From Mesorhizobium sp. Root552 (lineage in GTDB: Bacteria > Pseudomonadota > Alphaproteobacteria > Rhizobiales > Rhizobiaceae): a stretch of 64,000 nucleotides of DNA. Where the stretch lies: assembly GCF_001427285.1 (NCBI RefSeq), contig NZ_LMFV01000012.1, positions 213,469-277,468 on the forward strand, written 5' to 3'. Within the stretch, counting starts at the first letter, position 1. Each line of letters opens with the position of its first letter. Made by a program: the position numbers and the translations under genes. Positions 46,074-53,380 of this stretch are shown piece by piece. The notes under the pieces were generated by a model. It did no database searches, was not told the DNA's origin, and worked only from the letters and a program-made list of their open reading frames with translations.

Positions 46074-46871
46074 CTAGTTGGTTGTTTCGAAGCGGCGTGC
46101 GCGCACGGTGATGGTGCCGATCTCCGTGCCGACGGTCGCGTGGATCGGGGCATATACTCCGGTTTGGCCAAGCGGCGCAAACGTCACCATGATGCGGCTG
46201 CGGTTCTTCAGATAGTCCAGAGCGCGCTTACCCTGCCGGTAGCCGGAGACAGGCTCGAAGCCCATGCGGCAGGTGACGGTCGGTCCCTCGTAGCCTTCGA
46301 CCGAAATCCTGTCCTTCTTGACGAAGCTCAGCTTCAGGTCGGCGCGCAACTCGCCGTCGTACATCTTCACCGTGCGGCCGCAGACTTCATCGAGGCTCGG
46401 CGCGCGCACGACCGTTGCCGTGATCGGGTCGAGGGCGCTTCTGAGATCGGCCGCGTTGAGCGCTACCCAGTCCTTGCCGCGCTTTTTCGGCGCCGGCACG
46501 ACTTTGGTGGAGGCGACAGTGCCGTTGGCGAAGCGGATGTCGACCAGCGAAGCCTTCTTGCCGGAGGTGTAGTCGGCGCGAAAGGCGCGGGGCTGGAGAC
46601 CTTCGGCAGCAAGCCTGCCCGAGGCTACGATGGTGCCCTTGGTATCGTCGAATATCTGGGCCAGACCCGCGCTGGCGACGGAGCCGTCAATGCGGTACGC
46701 CGCGCCGTCATAGCGGCTTTGGAAGGCCGCGCGGGCAATCGGCAGGCCGAGGAAGGAGACGGTGTATTCGCCGCGGAACGATTGCGGGGCGGCGTAGCCG
46801 GGACCGGACCAGGTGGTGGTCAGGCCGGCCAGGCAAAGAGCTGCGGAGCAAAGGGCTATGGGGCGAAACAT
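46074..46871 (-). CDS. DUF3108 family secreted protein
   Basis: 265 residues. Signal peptide MFRPIALCSAALCLAGLTTTWSGPGYA, then the DUF3108 domain: FRGEYTVSFLGLPIARAAFQSRYDG, DIRFANGTVASTKV, LDPITATVVRA and RYDYLKN-like KRALDYLKNRSRIMVTFAPLG. A predicted periplasmic beta-rich (lipocalin-like) protein of unknown role. The start at 46871 is chosen for its signal peptide; aaggtga lies 10 nt upstream. It diverges from rpmB. Confidence 0.85.
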   Translation of the reverse strand: MFRPIALCSAALCLAGLTTTWSGPGYAAPQSFRGEYTVSFLGLPIARAAFQSRYDGAAYRIDGSVASAGLAQIFDDTKGTIVASGRLAAEGLQPRAFRADYTSGKKASLVDIRFANGTVASTKVVPAPKKRGKDWVALNAADLRSALDPITATVVRAPSLDEVCGRTVKMYDGELRADLKLSFVKKDRISVEGYEGPTVTCRMGFEPVSGYRQGKRALDYLKNRSRIMVTFAPLGQTGVYAPIHATVGTEIGTITVRARRFETTN

Positions 46872-47000
46872 TCTTGCGAATTCACCTTGATGCTGATCAT
46901 GCCGGACGGGTCCGGCATCCGATGTCCCTTGGCCCTTGCATATAGGCCGGATTCCGGCCTTTGTGTGAAGCTGCCGCTTTGCGCCGGGGCAAGCTTGCGC

Positions 47001-47029
47001 TTGACGCCTCGCCCAAATGACACTATGGA
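47001..47029 (+). promoter_or_regulatory. rpmB: Sigma-70-type promoter of rpmB
   Basis: -35 ttgacg (47001-47006), spacer 17 bp, -10 tatgga (47024-47029). Predicted start of transcription near 47036, giving a leader of about 88 nt. Confidence 0.6.
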
Positions 47030-47052
47030 ACGCCAACTTTTCCATGAGGCCG

Positions 47053-47091
47053 CTTGCTGGAAACCGCGCGCCATGCGGCGCGGGCAGCAAG
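47053..47091 (+). ncRNA. Structured 5' leader of rpmB
   Basis: cttgctg (47053-47059) pairs with cagcaag (47085-47091). Inside, ccgcgc (about 47064-47069) pairs with gcgcgg (about 47078-47083), leaving an asymmetric internal loop (gaaa against g). It is 33 nt before the L28 start codon and could be a ribosomal-protein autoregulatory site. This is inferred from pairing only. Confidence 0.5.
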
Positions 47092-47123
47092 ATTTGGCCA
47101 GACCGAGAACCTGAAGGTGCATT

Positions 47124-47420
47124 ATGTCCCGCGCTTGCGAACTTACCGGCAAAGCCGTCCTGACTGGCAATAACGTCAGCCACGCCAACAACAAGACCCG
47201 CCGCCGCTTCCTGCCCAATCTGGTCAATGTCACGCTGATCTCGGAAGCGCTGAACCAGAATGTGCGCCTGCGCATCTCCGCCAACGCACTGCGTTCGGTC
47301 GAGCATCGCGGTGGTCTCGACGCATTCCTTGCCAAGGCCGACACGGCCGAGCTTTCGCAGCGTGCGCGCCTGTTGAAGAAGCAGATCGCCAAGAAGCTCG
47401 CCGAACAGCCGGCAGCCTGA
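47124..47420 (+). CDS. rpmB: 50S ribosomal protein L28
   Basis: 98 residues. [33 protein letters not shown] is diagnostic of L28, and [23 protein letters not shown] completes it. No CxxC zinc pairs. Monocistronic: rpmG, often next to it elsewhere, is absent. A stem aaggcgg/ccgcctt (47432-47452) follows the stop. Confidence 0.97.
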   Translation: MSRACELTGKAVLTGNNVSHANNKTRRRFLPNLVNVTLISEALNQNVRLRISANALRSVEHRGGLDAFLAKADTAELSQRARLLKKQIAKKLAEQPAA

Positions 47421-47482
47421 AGCAGACTTCCAAGGCGGGGGACGACCGCCTTCCACGGAACGTCGTCTTCTCGGTCGATGTT

Positions 47483-47516
47483 CCACTGGTTCCATAACCC
47501 AGGATAAAAAAATGAG
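47483..47516 (+). ncRNA. preQ1-I riboswitch controlling yhhQ
   Basis: P1: ctgg (47486-47489) pairs with ccag (47499-47502). ggttc, then accc and gataaaaaa are the conserved features of class I preQ1 aptamers. The pseudoknot strand that normally follows the A-rich tail is atg at 47512-47514, which pairs with cat in the loop (47493-47495): this is the start codon of the queuosine-precursor transporter. Ligand binding would therefore hide the start codon itself and the nearby agga. Confidence 0.85.
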
Positions 47517-48189
47517 TTTCCTTACTCGTTACCTGCCCTTCGTGGCTGCCATGGCGGTTGTCGTGGTCGCCTCCAACATACTCGTGCAATTTCCGCTGCA
47601 AGGCGAGGTGGCCGGCCTGGCGCTCGCCGACGTGCTGACCTGGGGCGCGTTCACCTATCCGTTCTCTTTCCTGATCACCGACCTTGCCAATCGGCGCTAC
47701 GGGCCATCCGTTGCGCGGCGCATCGTCTTCGTCGGCTTCATGACGGCGGTGGTATGTTCCATCCTCATCCCGCCGTTGCTGTTCAGGCTCGGCCTGATCG
47801 AGTTCGACACGGCGGCGGCGCGGCTCGTGCGCATTGCCTGCGCGTCGGGCGCAGCATTTCTTTCGGCGCAACTGCTCGACGTCACGGTGTTCAACCGGCT
47901 GCGCCGGCAAAGCTGGTGGCGTGCGCCGATCTTCGGCACGCTGGCCGGTTCCGTCGTCGATACGGCGGTGTTTTTCTCGGTCGCCTTTGCCGCCGCTTTC
48001 GCCCTTCTCGGCCCTGATGACGGCTTCGCGCTGGAGACGGCGCCGCTGATGGGTGTCTTTTCGGTCGAGGCGGCGCGCTGGGTGTCGTGGGCGCTCGGCG
48101 ACCTCACGGTCAAGCTCGCCATCGCCGTCTTCGCGCTGATCCCCTACCGGCTGATCGCCGCGCGCTGGAGTCAGCCGGCGGTCGCGTGA
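47512..48189 (+). CDS. yhhQ: Queuosine precursor transporter (VUT family)
   Basis: 225 residues, six membrane helices. VVVASNILVQFPLQG, LTWGAFTYPFSFLITDLANRRYG and LLDVTVFNRLRRQSWWRAPIFGTLAGSVVDTAVFFSVAF are the COG1738/YhhQ signatures. Imports preQ0 or preQ1 for tRNA queuosine. The start codon is part of a preQ1-I riboswitch, which independently supports the substrate assignment. Confidence 0.93.
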   Translation: MSFLTRYLPFVAAMAVVVVASNILVQFPLQGEVAGLALADVLTWGAFTYPFSFLITDLANRRYGPSVARRIVFVGFMTAVVCSILIPPLLFRLGLIEFDTAAARLVRIACASGAAFLSAQLLDVTVFNRLRRQSWWRAPIFGTLAGSVVDTAVFFSVAFAAAFALLGPDDGFALETAPLMGVFSVEAARWVSWALGDLTVKLAIAVFALIPYRLIAARWSQPAVA

Positions 48190-48209
48190 TCTTGCCGGAT
48201 TGCCAGGGG

Positions 48210-48584
48210 CTACATGTTGTTCAAGTGCAGGATGTTGCCATCCGGGTCCTTGAACCACACCATTTTCATGTCGCCGCTGACGTGGATGTCGCCCTTGAGG
48301 TCGCCGATCCCGTCATAGTGCTCGAAGCCGACGCCCCTGGCCTTGAGGGTTGCAGTGATTGCGTCGATGTCGTTGCCGACATCCCAGACAACGGCATTGG
48401 CCTGGTTGGTGCCGGCGTAGTCTGAGCGATAGACGATGAGGGAAGTTGCGCCGGTGCGAAAGACCAGAACGTCTCCCATGCTGTCGTCTTCGAGTTCGAG
48501 GCCCAGAGTATCGGCGTAGAAGGCGCGCGCCCTGCCGATATCGCTGACGGCGATGATGGCGGATGAAGACTTGTCCTTGAGCAT
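48210..48584 (-). CDS. VOC superfamily protein (glyoxalase fold)
   Basis: 124 residues. SSAIIAVSDIGRARAFYADTLGLELEDD begins the first half-domain; MKMVWFKDPDGNILHLNNM ends the second. One domain only. The ATG at 48584 has agga 7 nt upstream. The first-half position where glyoxalase I has a His ligand is Ile/Ala here, so it is probably not lactoylglutathione lyase. Substrate unknown. Its promoter lies in the repeat-rich region to the right. Confidence 0.83.
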   Translation of the reverse strand: MLKDKSSSAIIAVSDIGRARAFYADTLGLELEDDSMGDVLVFRTGATSLIVYRSDYAGTNQANAVVWDVGNDIDAITATLKARGVGFEHYDGIGDLKGDIHVSGDMKMVWFKDPDGNILHLNNM

Positions 48585-48689
48585 GACATTTCCTTTCCGT
48601 TGGCTTTTGTCCTGAACGCGGCTGCGCGGTCGTGGTTGCCTGCTTGCAGCCTTGCGCATTCAAAGGACGTTCGGATGCAGGTCGATCCG

Positions 48690-48860
48690 ACAAGGCGGGG
48701 CCAGACGGCTATCGGAGTTCGTGCTTTATGGTTGCCACGCCCGGCTAAAGCCGTCTGGCCATTGTCAAAGAACGGACCTCGGTTGAGAGGTCGGGAGGAC
48801 GGGCGGCCGTTCGGTCGCTCGTTTAGATAGTTAGTGCGGCCTTGCGGCCGCCCGTCCGGT
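48690..48860. repeat. Tandem inverted-repeat cluster in the 48.6-49.5 kb non-coding region
   Basis: Two separate perfect inverted repeats: ggccagacggct (48699-48710) with agccgtctggcc (48749-48760), and ggacgggcggccg (48797-48809) with cggccgcccgtcc (48845-48857). The 917-bp interval 48585-49501 holds no convincing gene; it is made of such repeats, a stem ccctctcc/ggagaggg near 49150-49190, and the element at 49207-49474. Confidence 0.7.
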
Positions 48861-49206
48861 GGTCTTGCCTCACCGGGGGCAGCAATGACGCTGAAAGCCC
48901 CGATCAAGGCCCGGACTTGGGGGCTCATCACCCAGCCGCACACCGTCATGCGACCAATCCGGCACCGACGCCCTTCCCTGATACCCGGTGCGCACCAGGT
49001 CTCCCGCAAGGGCGATGGCATGAGTATGGCGGAGGCGGAGACGGTGGGGATAAGGGAGGGTGAAGTTTTTGCGGGAAGTGAGTGGGATCAAGGGGTTGGG
49101 CGGGAGCTTGGCTCGCGTTTACTCCACATCCGCCAGTTTGGCGCTGCCCCTCACCCTTACCCTCTCCTCCTAAGCAGGGGAGAGGGGCGCGTCAGCGTTT
49201 GCGCTC

Positions 49207-49474
49207 AAACACCCCTCATCCGACCTCGCTTTGCTCGGCCACTGCCCAGCCTTTCGTTATGGCTTAGGGCGTTCGTCGTTCGAAAAGCCCATTTAGGGGC
49301 TTTTCGTGCGCTCCGCGCACCACTTCTCACCCCACAAGGGGCGAAGGCAGGTAGGCGCAACCACTCCTGCTAATCTCTAACGACAGTGATTGGCGGATAA
49401 GTCGATGCAGGCGTCCCCTTCGTCCCTTGTGGGAGAAGGTGGCCGAGCGCAGCGAGGTCGGATGAGGGGTGTTT
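49207..49474. mobile_element. MITE-like element with 36-bp terminal inverted repeats
   Basis: The ends 49207-49242 and 49439-49474 are inverted copies matching at 34 of 36 positions. A further inner match (ttctcaccccacaaggggcgaagg against the complement of ccttcgtcccttgtgggagaag) continues the symmetry. The left arm holds about 80 extra bases with a perfect 10-bp hairpin, cgaaaagccc (49281-49290) / gggcttttcg (49297-49306). No transposase gene. The total of 268 bp fits a non-autonomous element. Confidence 0.65.
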
Positions 49475-49501
49475 CGTTAAAGTCGGTGTCTAAGCCGCGA
49501 A

Positions 49502-50341
49502 TTACCCGTTGCGGCGGGCCATGAAGGCGAGGCGCTCGAACAGGTGCACGTCCTGCTCGTTCTTCAACAATGCGCCGTGCAAGCGCGGCAGGGCGCTCTT
49601 GGCATCACCGCGCAGATCGGCGGGGTCAATGTCGTCGGCGACCAGCAGCCTGATCCAGTCCAGCGCCTCCGATGTCGATGGCTTCTTCTTCAGGCCGGGC
49701 ACGTCCCGGATTTCGTAGAACTGGGTGAGTGCTGCCCGCACCAGCGCCTGCTTGATGCCCGGATAATGGACCTCGACGATCCTGTGCAGCGTGTCGGCGT
49801 CGGGGAAGCGGATATAATGGAAGAAGCAGCGGCGCAGGAAGGCGTCCGGCAGTTCCTTTTCGTTGTTTGAGGTGATGATGACGATGGGGCGCACGGCGGC
49901 GCGGACGGTTTCGCCGGTCTCGTAGACGAAGAATTCCATCTTATCGAGTTCCTGCAACAGGTCGTTGGGGAACTCGATGTCGGCCTTGTCGATCTCGTCG
50001 ATGAGCAGGACGACTTTCCTGTCGGCGGCGAAGGCATCCCACAATTTGCCGCGCTTGATGTAGTTCCTGATGTCGTTGAAGCGTTCGTCGCCGAGCTGGC
50101 TGTCGCGCAGGCGCGAGACGGCATCGTACTCGTAAAGGCCCTGCTGGGCGCGGGTGGTGGACTTGACGTGCCATTCCAGAAGGTCGAGGCCGAGGGCGGC
50201 TGCGACCTGCCTGGCCAACTCGGTCTTGCCCGTGCCGGGCTCACCCTTGACCAGCAACGGCCTTTCGAGCGCGATGGCGGCATTGACCGCCACCATCAGA
50301 TCCTTGTCGGCGACATAGGCCGCAGTGCCTTCGAAACGCAT
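49502..50341 (-). CDS. MoxR-family AAA+ ATPase
   Basis: 279 residues. Walker A VKGEPGTGKTELARQVAAALG (about 32-52), Walker B VVLLIDEIDKAD, sensor 1 PIVIITSNNEKELPDAFLRRCFFHYIRFP with arginine finger. MoxR proteins are chaperone-like ATPases that usually act with a von Willebrand A protein encoded next door (CoxD/CoxE type). Here no VWA gene follows: the downstream side is the 917-bp repeat region. The ATG at 50341 is the first codon of the conserved sequence. Confidence 0.88.
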   Translation of the reverse strand: MRFEGTAAYVADKDLMVAVNAAIALERPLLVKGEPGTGKTELARQVAAALGLDLLEWHVKSTTRAQQGLYEYDAVSRLRDSQLGDERFNDIRNYIKRGKLWDAFAADRKVVLLIDEIDKADIEFPNDLLQELDKMEFFVYETGETVRAAVRPIVIITSNNEKELPDAFLRRCFFHYIRFPDADTLHRIVEVHYPGIKQALVRAALTQFYEIRDVPGLKKKPSTSEALDWIRLLVADDIDPADLRGDAKSALPRLHGALLKNEQDVHLFERLAFMARRNG

Positions 50342-50486
50342 TTTCTTGTCCCTGATTTCGCGGCGAACCGTAGAAAGATGGCTTCGGACACGCAAGCAAA
50401 ACCGTTGCGGCACAAAGCGCATTGCACGAGCGCCCGGCGACGACGGTTCCTGTTTGCCGGCGCTGGCGTTGGCGCGTGCTTCAACC

Positions 50487-50492
50487 TATATT
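50487..50492 (+). promoter_or_regulatory. ssrS: -10 box of the 6S RNA gene
   Basis: tatatt, 7-8 bp before the predicted 5' end of 6S RNA. A ctggcg 18 bp upstream may serve as -35. Confidence 0.5.
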
Positions 50493-50498
50493 GATGGG

Positions 50499-50656
50499 GA
50501 CGGTCTGCGCCTCGCGACAGGAGAGACATTTCCCCGGGGCCTTATTGATCCCTAGGGAGCTGTCCCTGACCGGGCCCGTGGGCTCGGACATATGGCGCCC
50601 ACCTACTTTGTAGGTTCCCGGGATCAACTTCTCCATCGGTTGCGTGGATCGTCGCT
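50499..50656 (+). ncRNA. ssrS: 6S RNA
   Basis: Closing stem: gacggtctgcgc (50500-50511) pairs over 12 positions (three G-U) with gcgtggatcgtc (50642-50653). Next, ggaga pairs with tctcc. The central bubble is bounded by ttgatccc/gggatcaa. The 3' arm has the alphaproteobacterial hallmark cacctactttgtaggttcc before the gggatcaa strand. It lies immediately upstream of the 5-formyltetrahydrofolate cyclo-ligase gene, the conserved place of 6S RNA across proteobacteria. It binds the sigma-70 holoenzyme in stationary phase. The usual upstream gene zapA is absent. Confidence 0.88.
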
Positions 50657-50816
50657 TTTCAATCGGGCGGCCCGGATATCGCCGTCAGGCGGCCATTTCT
50701 TTCCCAGCAATAATGATGATTTCCCCTCGGGCAGGGCGCGGCTTTTGACCTCGCCCGATCCCCTTGACCTCAGCGCCAAGTTGCGATTTTTCTCCGCTGC
50801 AGGGGAGGGGAGCGGC

Positions 50817-51392
50817 ATGACATCACTGAAAGAGCAGAAGCAAAGCGTGCGGCAGGAAGCGCTCGGGCGGCGCGATGCGCTGGACCCGATGTGGCGCATC
50901 GAGATTTCGCTGCGCATTGCCGAAGTGGGCGAACCTGCGATCAATTTCGCGCCGAACACGGTGATAGCGGGGTTCCTGCCGATCCGCTCGGAGATCGACC
51001 TTCGGCCGCTGATGTTCGCGCTGGGTGAAAAAGGCGCGCGGCTTTGCCTGCCGGTGGTGCTGGACAAGGAGACGATCGTCTTTCGCGAACTGGTGCGCGG
51101 CACGCCGATGGTTTCGACCGGCTTCGGCACCAGTGGGCCGGGACCGGATGCGAAGGTGCTGGACCCCGATATCATCCTGCTGCCGCTGGCTGCCTTCGAT
51201 CCGCGCGGGCACAGGCTGGGCTACGGCGCCGGCCACTACGACCGGGCGATTGCACGCCTGCATGCGCGCGGGCTGAAGCCCCGGCTGATCGGCACCGCCT
51301 TCAATTGCCAGCAGGTGAAGCGCGTGCCGGACGAACCGCACGACGTGATCCTGCCCGAAATCCTGACCGAGAGCGGGCTGCGGCGCTTTTGA
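50817..51392 (+). CDS. fau: 5-formyltetrahydrofolate cyclo-ligase
   Basis: 191 residues, normal length. LKEQKQSVRQEALGRRDAL at the N-terminus, IAGFLPIRSEIDLRPLM, the ATP-binding LLPLAAFDPRGHRLGYGAGHYDRAIA (GxGxGxYD-type motif) and AFNCQQV near the C-terminus are diagnostic. It recycles 5-formyl-THF to 5,10-methenyl-THF with ATP. The ATG at 50817 has ggggag 4 nt upstream. Directly downstream of 6S RNA, and probably on a processed readthrough transcript as in E. coli ygfA. Confidence 0.94.
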   Translation: MTSLKEQKQSVRQEALGRRDALDPMWRIEISLRIAEVGEPAINFAPNTVIAGFLPIRSEIDLRPLMFALGEKGARLCLPVVLDKETIVFRELVRGTPMVSTGFGTSGPGPDAKVLDPDIILLPLAAFDPRGHRLGYGAGHYDRAIARLHARGLKPRLIGTAFNCQQVKRVPDEPHDVILPEILTESGLRRF

Positions 51393-51396
51393 ACTT

Positions 51397-51622
51397 GATT
51401 CAGGTGAGGGCGGCCTGCGAAAGGCGGCTATCTGCGCTCGCCGAGGCTCATATACGACTATGTACATTCCGCTCCGGTTCTCGAATGCTAAAGCGTGGCG
51501 CGATCTTCCAGATTCGCTTCACACGCTTTAGCTCCTTGATTTTGTGCATGTCTTTATCCCGAAACCGGTACCCCCTTTCGGGAGACATGCACCGGCCTTC
51601 TCGGTTCGCCCTGACCTGAATC
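51397..51622. repeat. Repeat family B copy, split by an inserted family A copy
   Basis: Left terminal repeat gattcaggtgagggcg (51397-51412), right terminal repeat cgccctgacctgaatc (51607-51622), inverted with one mismatch. The left part runs to 51490 (ggttctcgaatgcta), the right part resumes at about 51593, and a family A repeat fills the gap. The intact copy at 52633-52724 shows the uninterrupted order. With its nested partner it fills most of the 416-bp gap between fau and ymdB. Confidence 0.75.
51491..51592. repeat. Repeat family A, copy 2, nested in a family B element
   Basis: aaagcgtg ... cacgcttt (module 1, ending about 51531) and gtgcatgtct ... agacatgcac (module 2, 51544-51592). Same layout as 7085-7189 and 54284-54379. 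Confidence 0.85.
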
Positions 51623-51808
51623 TCAGGCGGTACCGCATGGGTGTTGGTTCCTGGAGTTCGATCCACGAAAGTCGAATGGCTTTGACGGCGCGAACGTGCG
51701 GTGATTTACAGACCGGGCGGCGTGGCATGGCATAGCATGCCGCCGGAGATTTCAGCGATGCGTGACCTTCCCAAGAATGTCATGCGGCATTTTGGGGATT
51801 GGGTCTGC

Positions 51809-52633
51809 GTGAGACTGCTTTTTCTTGGTGACATGGTGGGCAAGACCGGGCGCACGGCGGTGCAGGAGCAATTGCCCGGACTGATTTCGGAACTCAAGCT
51901 GGATTTCGTCATCGTCAACGGCGAGAACGCGGCGGGCGGCTTCGGCATCACGGAGGACATCTTCCAGGCCACGATCGCCGCCGGCGCCGATGTCGTGACC
52001 ACCGGCAATCACGTCTGGGACAACCGCGACGCGCTGAACTTCGCGCCGCGCGAGGACAGGTTCCTGAGGCCGGCCAATTTCCCGAAGGGGACGCCCGGCA
52101 GGGGCTCGGGCGTCTACCTTGCCAAGAACGGGGCGCGGGTGATGGTGGCCAACATCATGGGCCGGGTGTTCATGCATCCCGAACTCGACGATCCGTTCCA
52201 GGCGGGCGAGCGCGAACTTGCCGCCTGCCCACTCGGCGAACAGGCCGATGCGGTGGTGATCGACTTCCATGCCGAGGCGACCAGCGAGAAGATGTGCTTT
52301 GCGCATTTCGTCGACGGGCGGGCGAGCTTCGTCGTCGGCACCCATACCCACCAGCCGACCGCCGACCACCATATCCTCAACGGCGGCACGGCCTATATTT
52401 CGGATGCCGGCATGTGCGGCGACTATGATTCCTCGCTCGGCATGGACAAGGAGGAACCGCTCAACCGCTTCCTGTCCAAGGTGCCGAAGGGCCGCTTCGA
52501 GGCGGCGAGCGGACCGGCGACGCTGTGTGGCGTCGGCGTCGAGATTTCCGACCGCACCGGCCTTGCCGAGAAGATCGCGCCGTTCCGGCGCGGGCCGCGG
52601 CTGGAGGAGACGGTGCCGGCGTTTTGGCGATAG
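51809..52633 (+). CDS. YmdB-type metallophosphoesterase (TIGR00282), GTG start
   Basis: 274 residues. Calcineurin-like phosphoesterase with LLFLGDMVGKTGRTAV, NGENAAGGFGIT, TTGNHVWDNRD, VDFHAEATSEK-like IDFHAEATSEKM, VVGTHTHQPTAD and DAGMCGDYDSSLGMD, supplying all metal ligands. In Bacillus YmdB hydrolyses 2',3'-cyclic nucleotides and affects biofilm choice. The conserved start (RLLFLGD) requires GTG at 51809; ATGs at 51758 and 51782 would add unrelated residues. The last base of its TAG stop is also the first base of a family B repeat. Confidence 0.9.
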   Translation: MRLLFLGDMVGKTGRTAVQEQLPGLISELKLDFVIVNGENAAGGFGITEDIFQATIAAGADVVTTGNHVWDNRDALNFAPREDRFLRPANFPKGTPGRGSGVYLAKNGARVMVANIMGRVFMHPELDDPFQAGERELAACPLGEQADAVVIDFHAEATSEKMCFAHFVDGRASFVVGTHTHQPTADHHILNGGTAYISDAGMCGDYDSSLGMDKEEPLNRFLSKVPKGRFEAASGPATLCGVGVEISDRTGLAEKIAPFRRGPRLEETVPAFWR

Positions 52634-52724
52634 ATTCAGGTGAGGGCGGCCTGCGAACGGCAGCCTTCCGCGCTCCGCTCCGGTTCTCGAACGCTACCGT
52701 TCTCAGCTCGCCCTGACCTGAATC
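52633..52724. repeat. Repeat family B, intact copy
   Basis: 92 bp bounded by gattcaggtgagggcg (52633-52648) and cgccctgacctgaatc (52709-52724), inverted with one mismatch; the interior contains gcgctccgctccggttctcg. It begins on the last base of the ymdB stop codon. A 14-bp internal piece (ggcctgcgaacggc) recurs at about 52740-52753. Confidence 0.85.
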
Positions 52725-52756
52725 CAGGCAAGCGCTAGCGGCCTGCGAACGGCTCG

Positions 52757-53380
52757 CTACAAATCCTGTTCGGTGCCCTTGATCGGCGGGCGCTCGGCGT
52801 CCGGGTCGGGCGGCAGCATCGTGCGCTCCTTCAGCCAGGGATGAATCCTGACCGCCTCGATCAGGGCGGCGTTGGCGGCCTCGGTGCGGCCACGGCGCGA
52901 AAGCACATGGAACAGGCCGGACAGCGCGCCGAAATGCTTCGGCTCCAGTTCCAGCGCGCGCAGGATGTCCTGCTCCGCGCCCTCGTCGTTTTCGCGCAGG
53001 AAGCGGATGAACGCGCGCTGGTTCCATGCCTCGGCGTAGTCCGGGGCCTGCTCGACGGCGCGGTCGAGCAAGGCTTCGGCAGAAGTGAAGTCATAGGCCT
53101 CGCGCCGGTCCATCGCCTGGTCGACAAGGCTGCGGACCCCGGGGTTCGGTGCAAGGTCGAGCCAGAAACGCCAGATCTCGTCTTCCAGCGCGCGCCCCTG
53201 CGCCTCGGTCGCGGCGGCGGCGAGATGCTGGAACAGCCTGTCGCGCAGCTTGGCCTTTGCGCCCGGCAAGGGCTGTGAAGTCTCGGCGCTTTTGGTGGGC
53301 GGGGTGGTGGCGGCATGGGTGCGGGGTAGCGGCGGCAGGCTTGCCGCAAGCAGGACAGCGAGGACGATCGCCCGTTTCAT
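52757..53380 (-). CDS. Secreted tetratricopeptide-repeat protein
   Basis: 207 residues. Signal peptide MKRAIVLAVLLAASLPPLPRTHA. About three TPR-like units in residues 90-185 (EAYDFTSAEALLDRAVEQAPDYAEAWNQRAFIRFLRENDEGAEQDILRALELEPKHFGALSGLFHVL). Probably a periplasmic protein-interaction adaptor; partner unknown. The ATG at 53380 gives the signal peptide. Diverges from the TerC gene. Confidence 0.85.
   Translation of the reverse strand: MKRAIVLAVLLAASLPPLPRTHAATTPPTKSAETSQPLPGAKAKLRDRLFQHLAAAATEAQGRALEDEIWRFWLDLAPNPGVRSLVDQAMDRREAYDFTSAEALLDRAVEQAPDYAEAWNQRAFIRFLRENDEGAEQDILRALELEPKHFGALSGLFHVLSRRGRTEAANAALIEAVRIHPWLKERTMLPPDPDAERPPIKGTEQDL

Noticed and set aside
45423-47114. A 563-codon open frame antisense to the YddG-like and DUF3108 genes
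   Set aside because: No domain, crosses two real genes and their spacer, and has antisense-like composition.
48834-49373. Open frames of 60-179 codons in the 48.6-49.5 kb region
   Set aside because: They run through inverted repeats and a MITE-like element, with low-complexity translations and no start signals.
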